A DNA stretch of 64,000 nt from Desulfosediminicola flagellatus (GCF_005116655.2 NZ_CP050698.1:4293501-4357500); one strand, 5' to 3'; shown: positions 9,581 to 18,547, counted from the stretch's first letter. Program-made: numbers and translations. Notes: generated by a model from the letters alone, not told the origin.

Positions 9581-10083
9581 AGTTATCTCCTTTTGGATAA
9601 AAACGGGGTGACTATCCAGGACAGCCTCCTAGGGCCAGAACGACAACCTGCAATTTTTCAAGTTCAAAGTGGGCGATAATTTTAACCGAATTAATACATT
9701 ACGTATTTTGAGGATTAAAATTTGAGACCTACGAAGAAATTGGAAAAATTGGCGATTTTCGGTCGGGCACTATCTATGTTACTCACTAGAATCCGGCAAT
9801 AATGACAAAGCAGCCGCCACTTACCAAATCACATATTTCCAACGACAAACATCTAGCCTATTATAGGCCACAGGTCAATGTTGCTTTTCCTTATGAAATA
9901 GCTGGGCAAACAGGCTCCGTAACATATCGGGACAGGAAGATTCAGTCAGGAAATCGGAAACGTTGGCAGCATTGAGAAAACGTGATTGCGATGCAACCGG
10001 TAACGATTCTGTCAACCTGCCCGCAAGTGGTGATCGCCTAACCGTTTATCTTTAATAAGATTTCGCTAAATCGTTGAACCCAA
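9581..10083. other. Intergenic region, no gene seen
   Basis: About 500 bases between the start of the importer operon and the end of the gloB-like gene. It must carry the importer promoter. I looked for a T-box or other amino-acid-responsive leader and did not recognise one. Confidence 0.5.
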
Positions 10084-10851
10084 TTAGAACGAATTTCTCG
10101 CCTCACGCACCAGAGCGAAAATCTGTGCATCATCTGCTCCCAATCCGACGGTAATAAAGTTCTTTCTAATATCCTTTTCACCACTGCGAAAAAAAGGATT
10201 TGTAGCCCGCTCTTCTGCCAGCGTGGATGGAGAACTGTGTCCACCATCAGTCTTTATTCTTCTCACCTTTTCAAGCCGTGCTCGTATTGCTGAATTTTCA
10301 GGTTCAAGCTGAGCTGCAAAGAGTAGATTGTGCTCAGTGTATTCATGGCCGAAATAGAAGCTGGTTGTATCGGGCAATAGACCTATTCGCTCGTTAATTG
10401 AAACAAACATTTCTGCAGCAGTTCCCTCGAAAAGACGCCCGCATCCACCACCAAAAACAGTATCACCTGTAAAAAGTGCAGAATTAACATGGTAACAGAC
10501 ACTGCCTGTTGTATGTCCGGGAGTATGTATTACCTTTCCCTGCAGTTCACCGATGAGAACCAGATCTCCATCAGCAAGCGGATGGGTCATACCGGAAATA
10601 CGGTTTTTATCAGCAGCAAAACCATATACCTGCAAATCAGGTTGCTCAGCAATCAGATCACCAAGTCCGCTGATATGGTCCTGGTGATGATGGGTACATA
10701 AAACTGATGTAAGTTGTACTCCTGCTGCCTCTACCTCACGCCAGACAGGATACGCTTCTGTTGGATCTATTACCGCGGCCTGAGATGTGCTTTCGCAGAT
10801 CAGCAGGTAGGCAAAATTATCAAATGCACATGGGATAGGAATAATTTTCAT
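10084..10851 (-). CDS. gloB: Hydroxyacylglutathione hydrolase-like MBL hydrolase (glyoxalase II)
   Basis: A 255-residue cytoplasmic metallohydrolase. The metal-binding motif THHHQDH is at 53-59. Further ligands are in HTPGHTTGS, FTGDTVF and FGHEYTEHN, and the C-terminal substrate-binding tail (R..K near 165-185, then the NPFFR segment) matches glyoxalase II. It would hydrolyse S-lactoylglutathione or an equivalent thioester in methylglyoxal detoxification; the thiol used in this organism is not shown. It is divergent from the aldo/keto reductase, with 123 bases between their start codons. Confidence 0.9.
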   Translation of the reverse strand: MKIIPIPCAFDNFAYLLICESTSQAAVIDPTEAYPVWREVEAAGVQLTSVLCTHHHQDHISGLGDLIAEQPDLQVYGFAADKNRISGMTHPLADGDLVLIGELQGKVIHTPGHTTGSVCYHVNSALFTGDTVFGGGCGRLFEGTAAEMFVSINERIGLLPDTTSFYFGHEYTEHNLLFAAQLEPENSAIRARLEKVRRIKTDGGHSSPSTLAEERATNPFFRSGEKDIRKNFITVGLGADDAQIFALVREARNSF

Positions 10852-10974
10852 ACAATGACTCTTCTCTATAGCTGATTAAAACTGACAATAGCTCTGTCCT
10901 GTAAAGGACCATACAGTGTATAAGCGACAGGTAAAAGTGTAAACAACCTCTGCTGTTTCGACAAGGATTCACCA

Positions 10975-12162
10975 ATGATATATCGCCGTTTTGGTAAAAC
11001 AGAATTACAAATTCCCGTAATCAGCTTCGGTTGCATGCGCTCAATGCACAACTGGGATGATACACCGCTTTCTGAAATCCCTTCAGGTTCAAACCTCACT
11101 CTGGAAGACTTACTTCAAACAGCCCTTTCCTATGGTATAAACCATATGGAAACCGCGCATGCCTATGGCTCGTCAGAAAGACAGATGGGTGTTGTTCTGC
11201 AAAATATTGACCGCAGTAAAATTACACTCCAGACAAAAGTAGCTCCACATCCTGACCCCCAGATTTTCGTTCGGAAATTTCAAGAATCACTTGCACGCCT
11301 GCAGCAGGATAGTGTTGAGCTGCTGGCTATCCATGGAATCAATGACTACAAAAGCCTCTGGCACAGTTGTCGAAAAGGTGGTTGCCTTGAGGCTGCCCGC
11401 AGATTGCAAAAAGAAGGTAAAGTCCAGCATATCGGATTTTCCGGCCATGGACCGGTTGATGTTATCCTTGAAGCCATTAACCATACGGAGAATGGCGGCT
11501 TCGACTTTGTCAACCTTCACTGGTATTACATTTATGATATAAACCGGCCTGCAATTGAGCGCGCTACTGAACGGGATCTTGGAGTATATATTATTAGTCC
11601 TACCGATAAAGGCGGGATGCTCTATAACCCGCCAGCCATAATGGAAGATCTATGCGCCCCCCTCTCACCAATTCTATTTAATGACACCTATTGCCTCAGC
11701 CAACCAGGTGTTTCCAGCATCAGTGTCGGTGCAGCTCAACTCTCAGATTTTGACGAACATCTGAAAGCACTCGATATTCTGATGGCACCTGAGTGCCATG
11801 AAAAAATATCTGCTATTGTCACAAAGCTGGAAAATCAGATGGAAATAGCTACCGGTTTCAGGCGTCCTGAAGGGAACTGGAATGAATTGCCACCATGGGG
11901 ACAGTGTCCTGGTACCATAAACCTACAACTGATAAACTGGTTCGCAAATCTCGTCAAGGGATGGCATTTACATGAATATGCAAAAACCCGCTACAATATG
12001 CTCAGTTCAGGAAGTGAATGGGTACAGGGGAATAATAGTGCGGCAATAGATCTGGTAGATTTTAGCGAAATACACAAGAAATATCCGGCCATAACCGGTG
12101 AACTGCTCAGTGAACTCCATGATTTTCACAAATTGCTGACCAATACGAGTGAATCACTGTAA
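10975..12162 (+). CDS. Aldo/keto reductase (COG1453-like) without the usual C-terminal Fe-S cysteines
   Basis: A 395-residue protein. The N-terminal 260 residues are an AKR barrel: FGKTELQIPVISFGCMR near the start, HMETAHAYGSSE (catalytic Tyr in the E-T-A...YG form seen in COG1453 proteins), Lys in LQTKVAP and His in LLAIHG. Relatives end in a ferredoxin-like domain with CxxCxxC clusters. Here the region reads PWGQCPGTINL and retains essentially one cysteine, so an Fe-S cluster is unlikely. A similar cysteine-poor subgroup exists in cyanobacteria, to my recollection. Cofactor is probably NADPH; the substrate is unknown. Confidence 0.8.
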   Translation: MIYRRFGKTELQIPVISFGCMRSMHNWDDTPLSEIPSGSNLTLEDLLQTALSYGINHMETAHAYGSSERQMGVVLQNIDRSKITLQTKVAPHPDPQIFVRKFQESLARLQQDSVELLAIHGINDYKSLWHSCRKGGCLEAARRLQKEGKVQHIGFSGHGPVDVILEAINHTENGGFDFVNLHWYYIYDINRPAIERATERDLGVYIISPTDKGGMLYNPPAIMEDLCAPLSPILFNDTYCLSQPGVSSISVGAAQLSDFDEHLKALDILMAPECHEKISAIVTKLENQMEIATGFRRPEGNWNELPPWGQCPGTINLQLINWFANLVKGWHLHEYAKTRYNMLSSGSEWVQGNNSAAIDLVDFSEIHKKYPAITGELLSELHDFHKLLTNTSESL

Positions 12163-12175
12163 CCCAAATATTTCA

Positions 12176-12220
12176 TAAAAAAAAATCCCCTCCCGGCACA
12201 GGGGGAAGCGCCGGGAGGGG
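12176..12220 (-). terminator. Intrinsic terminator of the ZraP/Spy-like gene
   Basis: On the minus strand, a GC-rich 11-bp stem (CCCCTCCCGGC and complement) is followed by T9. It lies about 60 bases after the stop of the minus-strand gene. It may also stop transcripts from the reductase on the plus strand, but that side lacks a T-run. Confidence 0.85.
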
Positions 12221-12278
12221 AAGGGAGGAGAAGAGGAGACTACAATTGTACGTTGTACTGCTTTACTTCTTTACTTCT

Positions 12279-12725
12279 TTACTGCTGGTAATTCTGCATC
12301 ATCATACGGCCACCGCCACGAGGGCCGCCACCTTTACCATTAAAACCCATACCACCAGGTCCGCGACCGCCCATTGGACCGATATACTTATCAACACCGG
12401 CTTCTTTTGCCTTTGCCTGCATGGTTGCACGCAGGTCAAATAACTCACCTGTTACTTGTGAGAGAGCCGCAGGATCAGGATTAGTAGCCCGCATCAAAGC
12501 CATTTTCTCAGCCTGCTTAACAGCCATATCCCTTCGAATAGCCTGAGTATCGGTAAAGAAGTTATCAATTTTTGTCTGAATTGCCGGATCTACCTGCTGG
12601 TAAGCCTGTCCCTGAATGCAGGTACCGCAGTTGTAACCGCCACCACCACGACCCCAGTTTGCTGATGCCACTGTGGAAATTGCCAGACCTGATACCAGAA
12701 CCAATGCTATAATTTTCTTTTTCAT
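12279..12725 (-). CDS. Periplasmic ZraP/Spy-CpxP-like protein
   Basis: A 148-residue exported protein. The signal peptide ends at about residue 22 (VASA-N). A Gly-rich segment with YNCGTC follows, then a helical core of about 70 residues (TKIDNFFTDTQAIRRDMAVKQ and ELFDLRATMQAKA) that matches the LTxxQ-type periplasmic chaperone/metal-stress family. The C-terminal 40 residues are rich in Gly and Met (MGGRGPGGMGF, GGGRMMM), suggesting metal binding. Such proteins buffer zinc or copper or protect envelope proteins; the assignment to ZraP rather than Spy rests on the CxxC and Met/Gly tail and is tentative. Confidence 0.75.
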   Translation of the reverse strand: MKKKIIALVLVSGLAISTVASANWGRGGGGYNCGTCIQGQAYQQVDPAIQTKIDNFFTDTQAIRRDMAVKQAEKMALMRATNPDPAALSQVTGELFDLRATMQAKAKEAGVDKYIGPMGGRGPGGMGFNGKGGGPRGGGRMMMQNYQQ

Positions 12726-13465
12726 TTGAGGACTCCTTATCTGTTTTTATCTATCTATGACAGGCTGGGGTAATTACTTCTGCCTTGTCACTGAGCTTGA
12801 CTGCTTTACTTGTAAGTTTTATAGCAAAGGACGTGCCACCCTTCAAAGAACAACAGTAAAGTACTGATATATTGTTACTTTAAACATTCCATAACAAACA
12901 CACAACGACGAACATTTCACCAATGTGTATAGATTTTACCCAGGAACACCAACCCTGCTGGATACATTTTACCGCCACCCCGATTTTCAGCTTTAAAGAA
13001 TGACCGCCTCCAGCGTCTCGATTTCCCTGAACTGGTAAAAACGTCATATATCCAGGAGGCCGTCCAAGAATAAATATTTCGTCTCAGATTAGACATGCTG
13101 GAAAACAAGCTCGGCCATATGTCTAATATTGCGGTAATTATTTCTCCAGCATAACGACGATATGAGACGGAAGATCATTCTCTCCCCCCCTCCTAGTGTG
13201 TGAGAAATGACACATAACCGGCTTGAAACAATCAAACTGAAGACAGGATAGCTGGCATTACATTGTGAAAAAGAGCAAGGAACCCGCGATTTTCTAAACG
13301 AATATTCAATAACATATCAAGTTATTAGAGAGGAAACACAGGCCAAAAACACCATAACATCATCTGATAATCACGTTATGGTTTAGAATTTGCAATGTAT
13401 TTAACAAGCTGGAAGATCAGAACCTGACCCGGATATCTAGACGGGATAACTCTTACATTACAGAG
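12726..13465. other. Intergenic region, no gene seen
   Basis: About 740 bases. It holds the promoter of the ZraP-like gene on its left. A frame of 63 codons on the minus strand (12917-13108) lacks a ribosome site and family features. I see nothing else I can name. Confidence 0.45.
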
Positions 13466-13756
13466 ATGTGCAGCATGAACTATATTCGTATGCCAATACA
13501 TGCAGGTATTGAAATAGGGCAGATGTCCCTGCGGTTACTCACCGGGACCATCATCACATTGGCAACCTGGTGTATCGCTCTACTCTTTACATGTATCAGT
13601 ATTACCTATCACCTTATTCGAGGATCTATTATACTGATTACCCGTCTTTCTTTCAGGTGCATTGTATATATGCTACTGGGAACAGTATTTATCTGCAGCG
13701 TCGTATTGCTGGCAATCCTGAGCATTATCACTCTTGGAGCAGTAAGCTTGCCATAA
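13466..13756 (+). CDS. Possible small membrane protein, two transmembrane segments
   Basis: A 96-residue frame with two long hydrophobic segments, about residues 22-53 and 66-94, separated by a short basic loop (ITRLSFR). No homologue is recognised. The ATG at 13466 has only a weak upstream GA-rich site, and a second in-frame ATG (13475) is possible. The hydrophobic pattern is regular enough to look like a real protein, but long hydrophobic frames also arise by chance, so support is modest. Confidence 0.35.
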   Translation: MCSMNYIRMPIHAGIEIGQMSLRLLTGTIITLATWCIALLFTCISITYHLIRGSIILITRLSFRCIVYMLLGTVFICSVVLLAILSIITLGAVSLP

Positions 13757-13784
13757 CATCTACAATACTGCCGGGAGAACAAAA

Positions 13785-14183
13785 TTATTCCTTTCCAAGA
13801 TCCCGATGGTAGGTGGTCAGACTAACACTGGTATCATCCAGTAAGGAACTGAGCTTTTCAACAACAGCAACAGAGCGATGATGGCCACCTGTGCAGCCGA
13901 CACCAATCCGCATTTCAGATTTGCCAACTGCTTTATTCTGCTCTACTAAAAAAGTGAATAACGGAATAAGCCTCTCCATAAACTCCTTACCACTCGTACT
14001 CTTGAGAACATAATCCGCCACAGCGCTTTCAAGCCCTGTCAAATGACGCATTCCTTCCTCCCAATAGGGGTTTGGGAGAAATCGGACATCGAGCATAATA
14101 GTTACATCCTCAGGGCTGCCATATTTGAAACCGAATGAGAAGACATTAACCTTAAACGGCTCTTCTATATCAGCTGTAGTCAT
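13785..14183 (-). CDS. Free-standing RapZ C-terminal domain protein
   Basis: A 132-residue protein matching the C-terminal half of RapZ (the RNase adapter formerly YvcJ/YhbJ): FSFGFKYGSPEDVTIMLDVRFLPNPYW in pieces at about 15-41, LTGLE near 48, and GCTGGHHRSV at about 100-109. In full-length RapZ this domain binds the GlmY-type sRNA or a metabolite, while the N-terminal domain is a P-loop ATPase. That ATPase half is absent here: the upstream sequence is the end of another gene. The domain could act alone as a ligand sensor. A 59-bp dispersed repeat lies just upstream of its start. Confidence 0.85.
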   Translation of the reverse strand: MTTADIEEPFKVNVFSFGFKYGSPEDVTIMLDVRFLPNPYWEEGMRHLTGLESAVADYVLKSTSGKEFMERLIPLFTFLVEQNKAVGKSEMRIGVGCTGGHHRSVAVVEKLSSLLDDTSVSLTTYHRDLGKE

Positions 14184-14281
14184 TTTTAAACCTTTTTATG
14201 TTTAGGGGTGATGCCTCTATTCAATATTAGGAGGCTGTCCGACAATGCCCTTTCCACCCATATCTTCGTTAAACTCGAAAA

Positions 14282-14340
14282 ATTATCCTCAGTTAAGCGA
14301 GGGACGAGACTCCGAGATATCGATTATATGCCTCCGATAT
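14282..14340 (+). repeat. Dispersed repeat, copy 1
   Basis: A 59-base intergenic sequence with core ACTCCGAGATATC and ATTATATGCCT that recurs at 32103-32160 with 51 of 59 positions identical, same strand. It lies between the RapZ-domain gene and the ferredoxin-nitroreductase gene. It contains the inverted pair ATATCG/CGATAT with a 12-base loop. Confidence 0.75.
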
Positions 14341-14407
14341 TTTTGCGAGTTTGTCTTGACTTGAGCAAAAATTGCTATTCTCTGACACCCTCCTGGGAAC
14401 GTTTTTC

Positions 14408-15316
14408 TTACTTGGTCCCAAGATGTAATACCCGCGGCCTGACAGCCCGCCTCCCCGCGACACGTTGATAATGTATCGCCGGATATCCAAGGCCGATTAC
14501 GCTATAGATCTCTTCATCAGCCGGGATTGCCATTGCTCTTCTCGATTTTACAGAGCGCCGCATGGCCTCGACTACAAAACCGATCAGACAGGTCCCAAGC
14601 CCAAGGGCGTGTGCAGCCAGCAAAATATTTTGGGTGGCCAGCATTGCATCCTCAGCCGGACAACTTGCATCTTTTTTGCCTGTAATGAGAATAGCTGCTG
14701 TCGCACCATGAAAGAGCCGATCAATACCGTCCACATCCCACTCTTGCAGGGCTTTTGCTACAGACTCATAATGGCCTCGGTAATATTCTCCGAGTTTGTC
14801 ACCTGCCACTAGCCTGGCAATAAACCTATACAATGGGTTAGCCGCCTGAGAGTTAAGTTGCCGATAAAATTCCGCAGTCAGATTACCCAGTACCTCGACA
14901 TCCGTTCGTTGAGGAAGAATAACAAAATTCCATGACTGGCTATTGGTTCCTGAAGGTGCGGTGGTTCCGATTTTCACCAAATCTTCCAGAATGGTAAGAG
15001 AGACATCCTGAGAACTATAATTTCTACACGATCTTCTGGAGCGCATCAACTGCACCAGTTTACCACAATCAGAACTACCGGGGCGTAGAGATTCCAGAAG
15101 TTCAGGAAAATTTTCAAATTCAAGACGGTCTATTATGCCATCTACCTGAACAGCACCCGTTGAACAGACTGCCTGGCAATGGCCGCATCCCATACATCCG
15201 TCTAGCAGGACTGAAGCCTTATCGTTCTCAATCTGAAACAATCGGTGAGGACATACCTTTTCACATAATCCGCAACCGTTACATGCTGTGTTGTCTATTA
15301 CTACCTTATTCATCAA
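14408..15316 (-). CDS. Ferredoxin-nitroreductase fusion protein
   Basis: A 302-residue fusion. Residues 1-60 are a two-cluster ferredoxin with Cys at 12, 15, 18, 22 and 41, 44, 47, 51, suitable for two [4Fe-4S] clusters. Residues 75-290 are a nitroreductase-family flavin domain (RRSCRNYSSQDV, APSGTNSQSWNF, and the C-terminal LGTCLIGF and IGLGYPA). The family is common in anaerobes and is thought to pass electrons from the clusters to FMN for reduction of nitro, quinone or ene substrates. The natural substrate is unknown. The gene diverges from the MATE exporter, and the MITE-like element lies between them. Confidence 0.88.
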   Translation of the reverse strand: MMNKVVIDNTACNGCGLCEKVCPHRLFQIENDKASVLLDGCMGCGHCQAVCSTGAVQVDGIIDRLEFENFPELLESLRPGSSDCGKLVQLMRSRRSCRNYSSQDVSLTILEDLVKIGTTAPSGTNSQSWNFVILPQRTDVEVLGNLTAEFYRQLNSQAANPLYRFIARLVAGDKLGEYYRGHYESVAKALQEWDVDGIDRLFHGATAAILITGKKDASCPAEDAMLATQNILLAAHALGLGTCLIGFVVEAMRRSVKSRRAMAIPADEEIYSVIGLGYPAIHYQRVAGRRAVRPRVLHLGTK

Positions 15317-15413
15317 TTCATCACTTTTTTAGGGGACTTGCTTTCTGTATCTTTTGCATCAGCAATTACAGGTATGATACCGGTAAGCTAAGCACTTATC
15401 CATACTAATGGTA

Positions 15414-15421
15414 AAAAAATG
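15414..15421. repeat. Left 8-bp target-site duplication of the MITE
   Basis: AAAAAATG directly abuts the left terminal inverted repeat and matches 15575-15582 exactly. Confidence 0.8.
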
Positions 15422-15574
15422 GTAACTATTCAACAGCACCCCACCTGCCCCCGATCGAGACGCTTCGCATAGGCATACTATAGCCAATCGTCCCGATCGG
15501 GGCCATCTGGAGCACTGCTAAACAGTTACGGCCTGCAAAAAAGGGTACGTATTAGGTTTTGACTGAATAGTTAC
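15422..15574. mobile_element. MITE-like element (153 bp) with perfect TIRs and 8-bp target duplication
   Basis: It begins with GTAACTATTCA (15422-15432) and ends with the exact complement TGAATAGTTAC (15564-15574). The sequence AAAAAATG occurs immediately outside both ends, at 15414-15421 and 15575-15582, forming a perfect 8-bp direct repeat. Inside is a second palindromic pair CCCCGATCG/CGATCGGGG. There is no coding capacity. Ends starting GTAA with 8-bp duplications are characteristic of the IS66 family, so the element may be mobilised by an IS66-type transposase elsewhere; that link is inferred. Confidence 0.85.
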
Positions 15575-15582
15575 AAAAAATG
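15575..15582. repeat. Right 8-bp target-site duplication of the MITE
   Basis: AAAAAATG directly abuts the right terminal inverted repeat, the partner of 15414-15421. Confidence 0.8.
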
Positions 15583-15671
15583 GTACAAAATACTCAGCCT
15601 CTGAAGTATTAACAAGTGTCCATACAGCCAAGCACCAACTCCCCAACTACAGAGACGAAAAAAAGATACTC

Positions 15672-17072
15672 ATGCGTAACACCCTGACTCAGTTTAAAAG
15701 AAAATATGTGTATGATGATGTCCTCAGGGTTTGCCTGCCTCTGGTGCTCAGCATGTCTGCCACAACAGTTATGGAATTTACTGACCGAGCTTTTTTGAGC
15801 AATTACAGTATAGAGGCTATCTCTGCTGCTGTTCCTGCATCTATTACCTCGTTTTTGTTCATGGCATTTTTCGGAGGTGTGGGTGGGTACGTGGGTGTAT
15901 TCATCGCCCAGTATTACGGAAGCGGAGCAATGGACCGGGTTGGTCGCGTTCTCTGGCAGGGCATCTACTTTACTATTTTTTCGGGTATAATCTTCTGGCT
16001 GCTCGCTATCTTTGCCACAACACCAATATTTAATCTGGCAGGACACCCTGTTGAGGTACGAGAACTCGAAGAAATCTATTTCTCAATATTATGTAAAGGG
16101 GGAATGCTCCATGTAGCAATGAGCACCCTCTCTGCGTTTTTTACCGGCAGAGGAATTACCAGGCCGGTAATGCTTATCACTATAGCTGCTGTACTTATTA
16201 ATATCCCTCTGGATTATGCACTTATCTTTGGCAAATGGGGATTTCCTGAACTTGGCATAACCGGTGCCGGCATTGCAACAGTGAGCGCATGGGGGGTTAA
16301 TGTGCTGTTTCTCGTTATACTGATATTTACTGAGCGTAACAACAAATTATACGGCGTATTATCAAACTTCGCCTTTGATTATGACGTGTTTAAGCGATTG
16401 CTGCGATTTGGCGTTCCCGGTTCATTACAGTTCACCCTCGACATCCTGGCTTTCACCCTGTTTGTACTTCTGGTCGGCAGGATTGGTAAGATTGAACTTG
16501 CCGCTACAAATATTGTGCTTTCAATTAATGCAGTGGCCTTTATGCCTTCAATGGGAGTTTCGCAGGGAATCAGTGTAATGGTCGGTCAGGCACTCGGCAA
16601 AGGAAAAGAAGTCGCTGCAAAACGGGCAGTCTGGAGCAGCATTCACCTCCTGCTCCTTTACATTCTGGCCATTGATCTTCTTTTTATATTCTTTCCAGAG
16701 ATGGTACTTAAACCATTTATTCATGCAGGAAGAGATAGCGCGTCGATAGCTGCCATTACTGAGACAGGCACAACATTACTCAGAATTATTTCAGCATATC
16801 TCTTTCTCGACGCACTCTACATGGTGTTCAGTGGAGTATTAAAAGGTGCCGGTGACACCCGATTTCTCATGTGGAGTGTGGGAATATCGTCGATACTCTT
16901 TCTTGTACTGCCTGTCTATTTAGGAATTACCCGTTATTCAATGGGCATTGGTGGAGCGTGGATGTGCGTACTGCTCTTTATAGTTGTACTCTTTTTGCTT
17001 TCAGCCGGTCGATACAGAACAGGAAAATGGCAAAAAATGCTGGTTATCGAAAAAGAAGCACAAAGACATTGA
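15672..17072 (+). CDS. MATE-family multidrug/metabolite exporter
   Basis: A 466-residue inner-membrane protein with about twelve hydrophobic segments arranged as two MatE halves (residues about 20-190 and 240-410). The linker carries the RLLRFGVPGSLQF motif, and FMPSMGVSQGISVMVGQALGKG is the typical second-half signature. Members expel cationic compounds or metabolites in exchange for Na+ or H+. The insertion site of the MITE-like element ends 89 bases before the start, so the element lies in the probable promoter region. The ribosome site is weak (AAAAAGA). Confidence 0.9.
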   Translation: MRNTLTQFKRKYVYDDVLRVCLPLVLSMSATTVMEFTDRAFLSNYSIEAISAAVPASITSFLFMAFFGGVGGYVGVFIAQYYGSGAMDRVGRVLWQGIYFTIFSGIIFWLLAIFATTPIFNLAGHPVEVRELEEIYFSILCKGGMLHVAMSTLSAFFTGRGITRPVMLITIAAVLINIPLDYALIFGKWGFPELGITGAGIATVSAWGVNVLFLVILIFTERNNKLYGVLSNFAFDYDVFKRLLRFGVPGSLQFTLDILAFTLFVLLVGRIGKIELAATNIVLSINAVAFMPSMGVSQGISVMVGQALGKGKEVAAKRAVWSSIHLLLLYILAIDLLFIFFPEMVLKPFIHAGRDSASIAAITETGTTLLRIISAYLFLDALYMVFSGVLKGAGDTRFLMWSVGISSILFLVLPVYLGITRYSMGIGGAWMCVLLFIVVLFLLSAGRYRTGKWQKMLVIEKEAQRH

Positions 17073-17142
17073 ATATCATTAATTTACAAATTCATTACTA
17101 CAGGTCCAGGCTGATTATCAGCCAAATATACAAACACGTACC

Positions 17143-17535
17143 TTACTTGCACATGGATTCAAGTGCGCTTTTTATCGCCATCAGGTCAAACGGTTTATTG
17201 ATTACTCCTGAAAAACCATAATCACTGAAATTTGCCATAATCGGGTCGGTTGAGTAGCCACTGGAAACCAGAACCTTAGCCTCGGGATCAATCTTAAGGA
17301 TTTCACCCACCGCCTCTTTCCCCCCCATACCACCGGGGATGGTCAAATCCATTATGACCACGCTGTAGGGATTTCCGGCTTCAAACCGGCTAATGTACTC
17401 AGTTACTGCTTCCTGACCATCCTTTACATGAGTAGCCTCATATCCCAAATGGGCAATTAACTGGCAGGCGATCTCGCCAACCATCTCCTCATCATCCATA
17501 ATGAGGACAGATTGTTTCATTGTATTGTCAGTCAC
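17143..17535 (-). CDS. Single-domain response regulator (CheY-like receiver)
   Basis: A 130-residue receiver domain and nothing more. Acidic pocket residues are in MDDEE, the phospho-acceptor Asp in VVIMDLTIPGG, Thr/Ser in VLVSSGYST and Lys in VINKPFD. The sequence type is that seen at the C-terminus of hybrid kinases. GGAGG at 17545-17549 is nine bases before a GTG at 17535. The longer TTG start (17544) directly abuts GGAGG, and the ATG (17520) is 24 bases away, so GTG is chosen. No kinase gene is adjacent, so the partner is unknown. Confidence 0.85.
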   Translation of the reverse strand: MTDNTMKQSVLIMDDEEMVGEIACQLIAHLGYEATHVKDGQEAVTEYISRFEAGNPYSVVIMDLTIPGGMGGKEAVGEILKIDPEAKVLVSSGYSTDPIMANFSDYGFSGVINKPFDLMAIKSALESMCK

Positions 17536-17731
17536 TCGTCTCAACCTCCGACAGGATATTTAGCTTCCTGTAACTACAAATAGTTACTCGTTCAAGTATG
17601 CCAGATGAAACAAAGTACAGTCAAGTGATTTACCCAAGTTGTACAGTGATGTTCTTTTCACTCCACTTTGCAATGCGATAAGCATATGATATCCTATTAC
17701 TACTATCGTCAACATATCCCGATACACTGCA

Positions 17732-18547
17732 ATGATAAACAGAACAGGAAAAACCATACACAGGGAATTCTGGGAGAATCGTCTGGTCGAAATTTTTGAC
17801 GAAGGTGATACCCGTTCCCTCTATTTTGGAGGCAGGTACCTGCAAAGCCGCATGTCACTCAGTTCACCGCATCTTCTGTCTCTGCTATATACGCATTACA
17901 TGATGTTTGCTCTGCTTTTCAGGCAGGAATTAAGAAATATTCTCCTGGTTGGACTCGGAGCAGGCTCGCTTGTGCGATTTCTACATCACCACTTCCCGAT
18001 GTGCAGTATAGATGCCGTTGATCACTCACCACATATTATAAATCTGGCACGTGGATATTTTCAACTGCCGGAAAGCAGTAATATTCACATCCACTGCTGT
18101 GACGGCTTTAGATTCCTTGCTAATACAAAGATAAGCAAAGCATATGACCTGATTCTTATTGATGCATTTGATGAACAGGGAATGTCTGCTCAAATTTATT
18201 CAGAAGATTTTTTTTCAATGTGCGCTAACGTCCTGCATCCGTCCGGAACATTGACCTGCAACATGTGGAGCGGCAATACACAATATCTGTCGGAGATATC
18301 CTCTATATTAAATACCTGCTTTACCGGTCGGGTTGTTCTTCCGGTGCCGAAACGGGGGAATGTTATAAACCATCTAAGGAAGCAGTCAGTTGACTGGTCA
18401 GATATTCATCGCAGTAGACAGGAACTCCTTACCCTCCTCGAAAAATTCAATATGAATTTCCCTCAAATGGTCAATGTTGCAGAAAAACACAACCTCAACC
18501 TGGGCCAGCGCATGATGCAATTGTTCTCAAACTTCTCTCTCCACTAA
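17732..18547 (+). CDS. Spermidine-synthase-like SAM-dependent protein
   Basis: A 271-residue protein with a spermidine synthase-type Rossmann core: LLVGLGAGSLVRFLH (nucleotide-binding loop, near residue 71), IDAVDHSPHII and YDLILIDAFDEQGMS, where the family has its catalytic Asp. The N-terminal beta region resembles SpeE-like proteins (EGDTRSLYFGGRYLQSRMSL). It is shorter and more divergent than true spermidine synthases, so it may be a related aminopropyl- or methyltransferase. A membrane-anchored TPR protein follows 141 bases downstream on the same strand. Confidence 0.72.
   Translation: MINRTGKTIHREFWENRLVEIFDEGDTRSLYFGGRYLQSRMSLSSPHLLSLLYTHYMMFALLFRQELRNILLVGLGAGSLVRFLHHHFPMCSIDAVDHSPHIINLARGYFQLPESSNIHIHCCDGFRFLANTKISKAYDLILIDAFDEQGMSAQIYSEDFFSMCANVLHPSGTLTCNMWSGNTQYLSEISSILNTCFTGRVVLPVPKRGNVINHLRKQSVDWSDIHRSRQELLTLLEKFNMNFPQMVNVAEKHNLNLGQRMMQLFSNFSLH

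Noticed and set aside
9581..9700. Possible amino-acid-responsive leader before the ABC importer
   Set aside because: I could not find T-box, leader-peptide or riboswitch motifs; the region has only weak short inverted repeats.
12917..13108. 63-codon minus-strand frame
   Set aside because: No ribosome site, no recognisable family and composition unlike a protein.
9620..14243. 13-base match TAGGAGGCTGTCC between 9621-9634 (minus) and 14228-14240 (plus)
   Set aside because: A repeat of this length is expected by chance in 64 kb; the flanks do not match.
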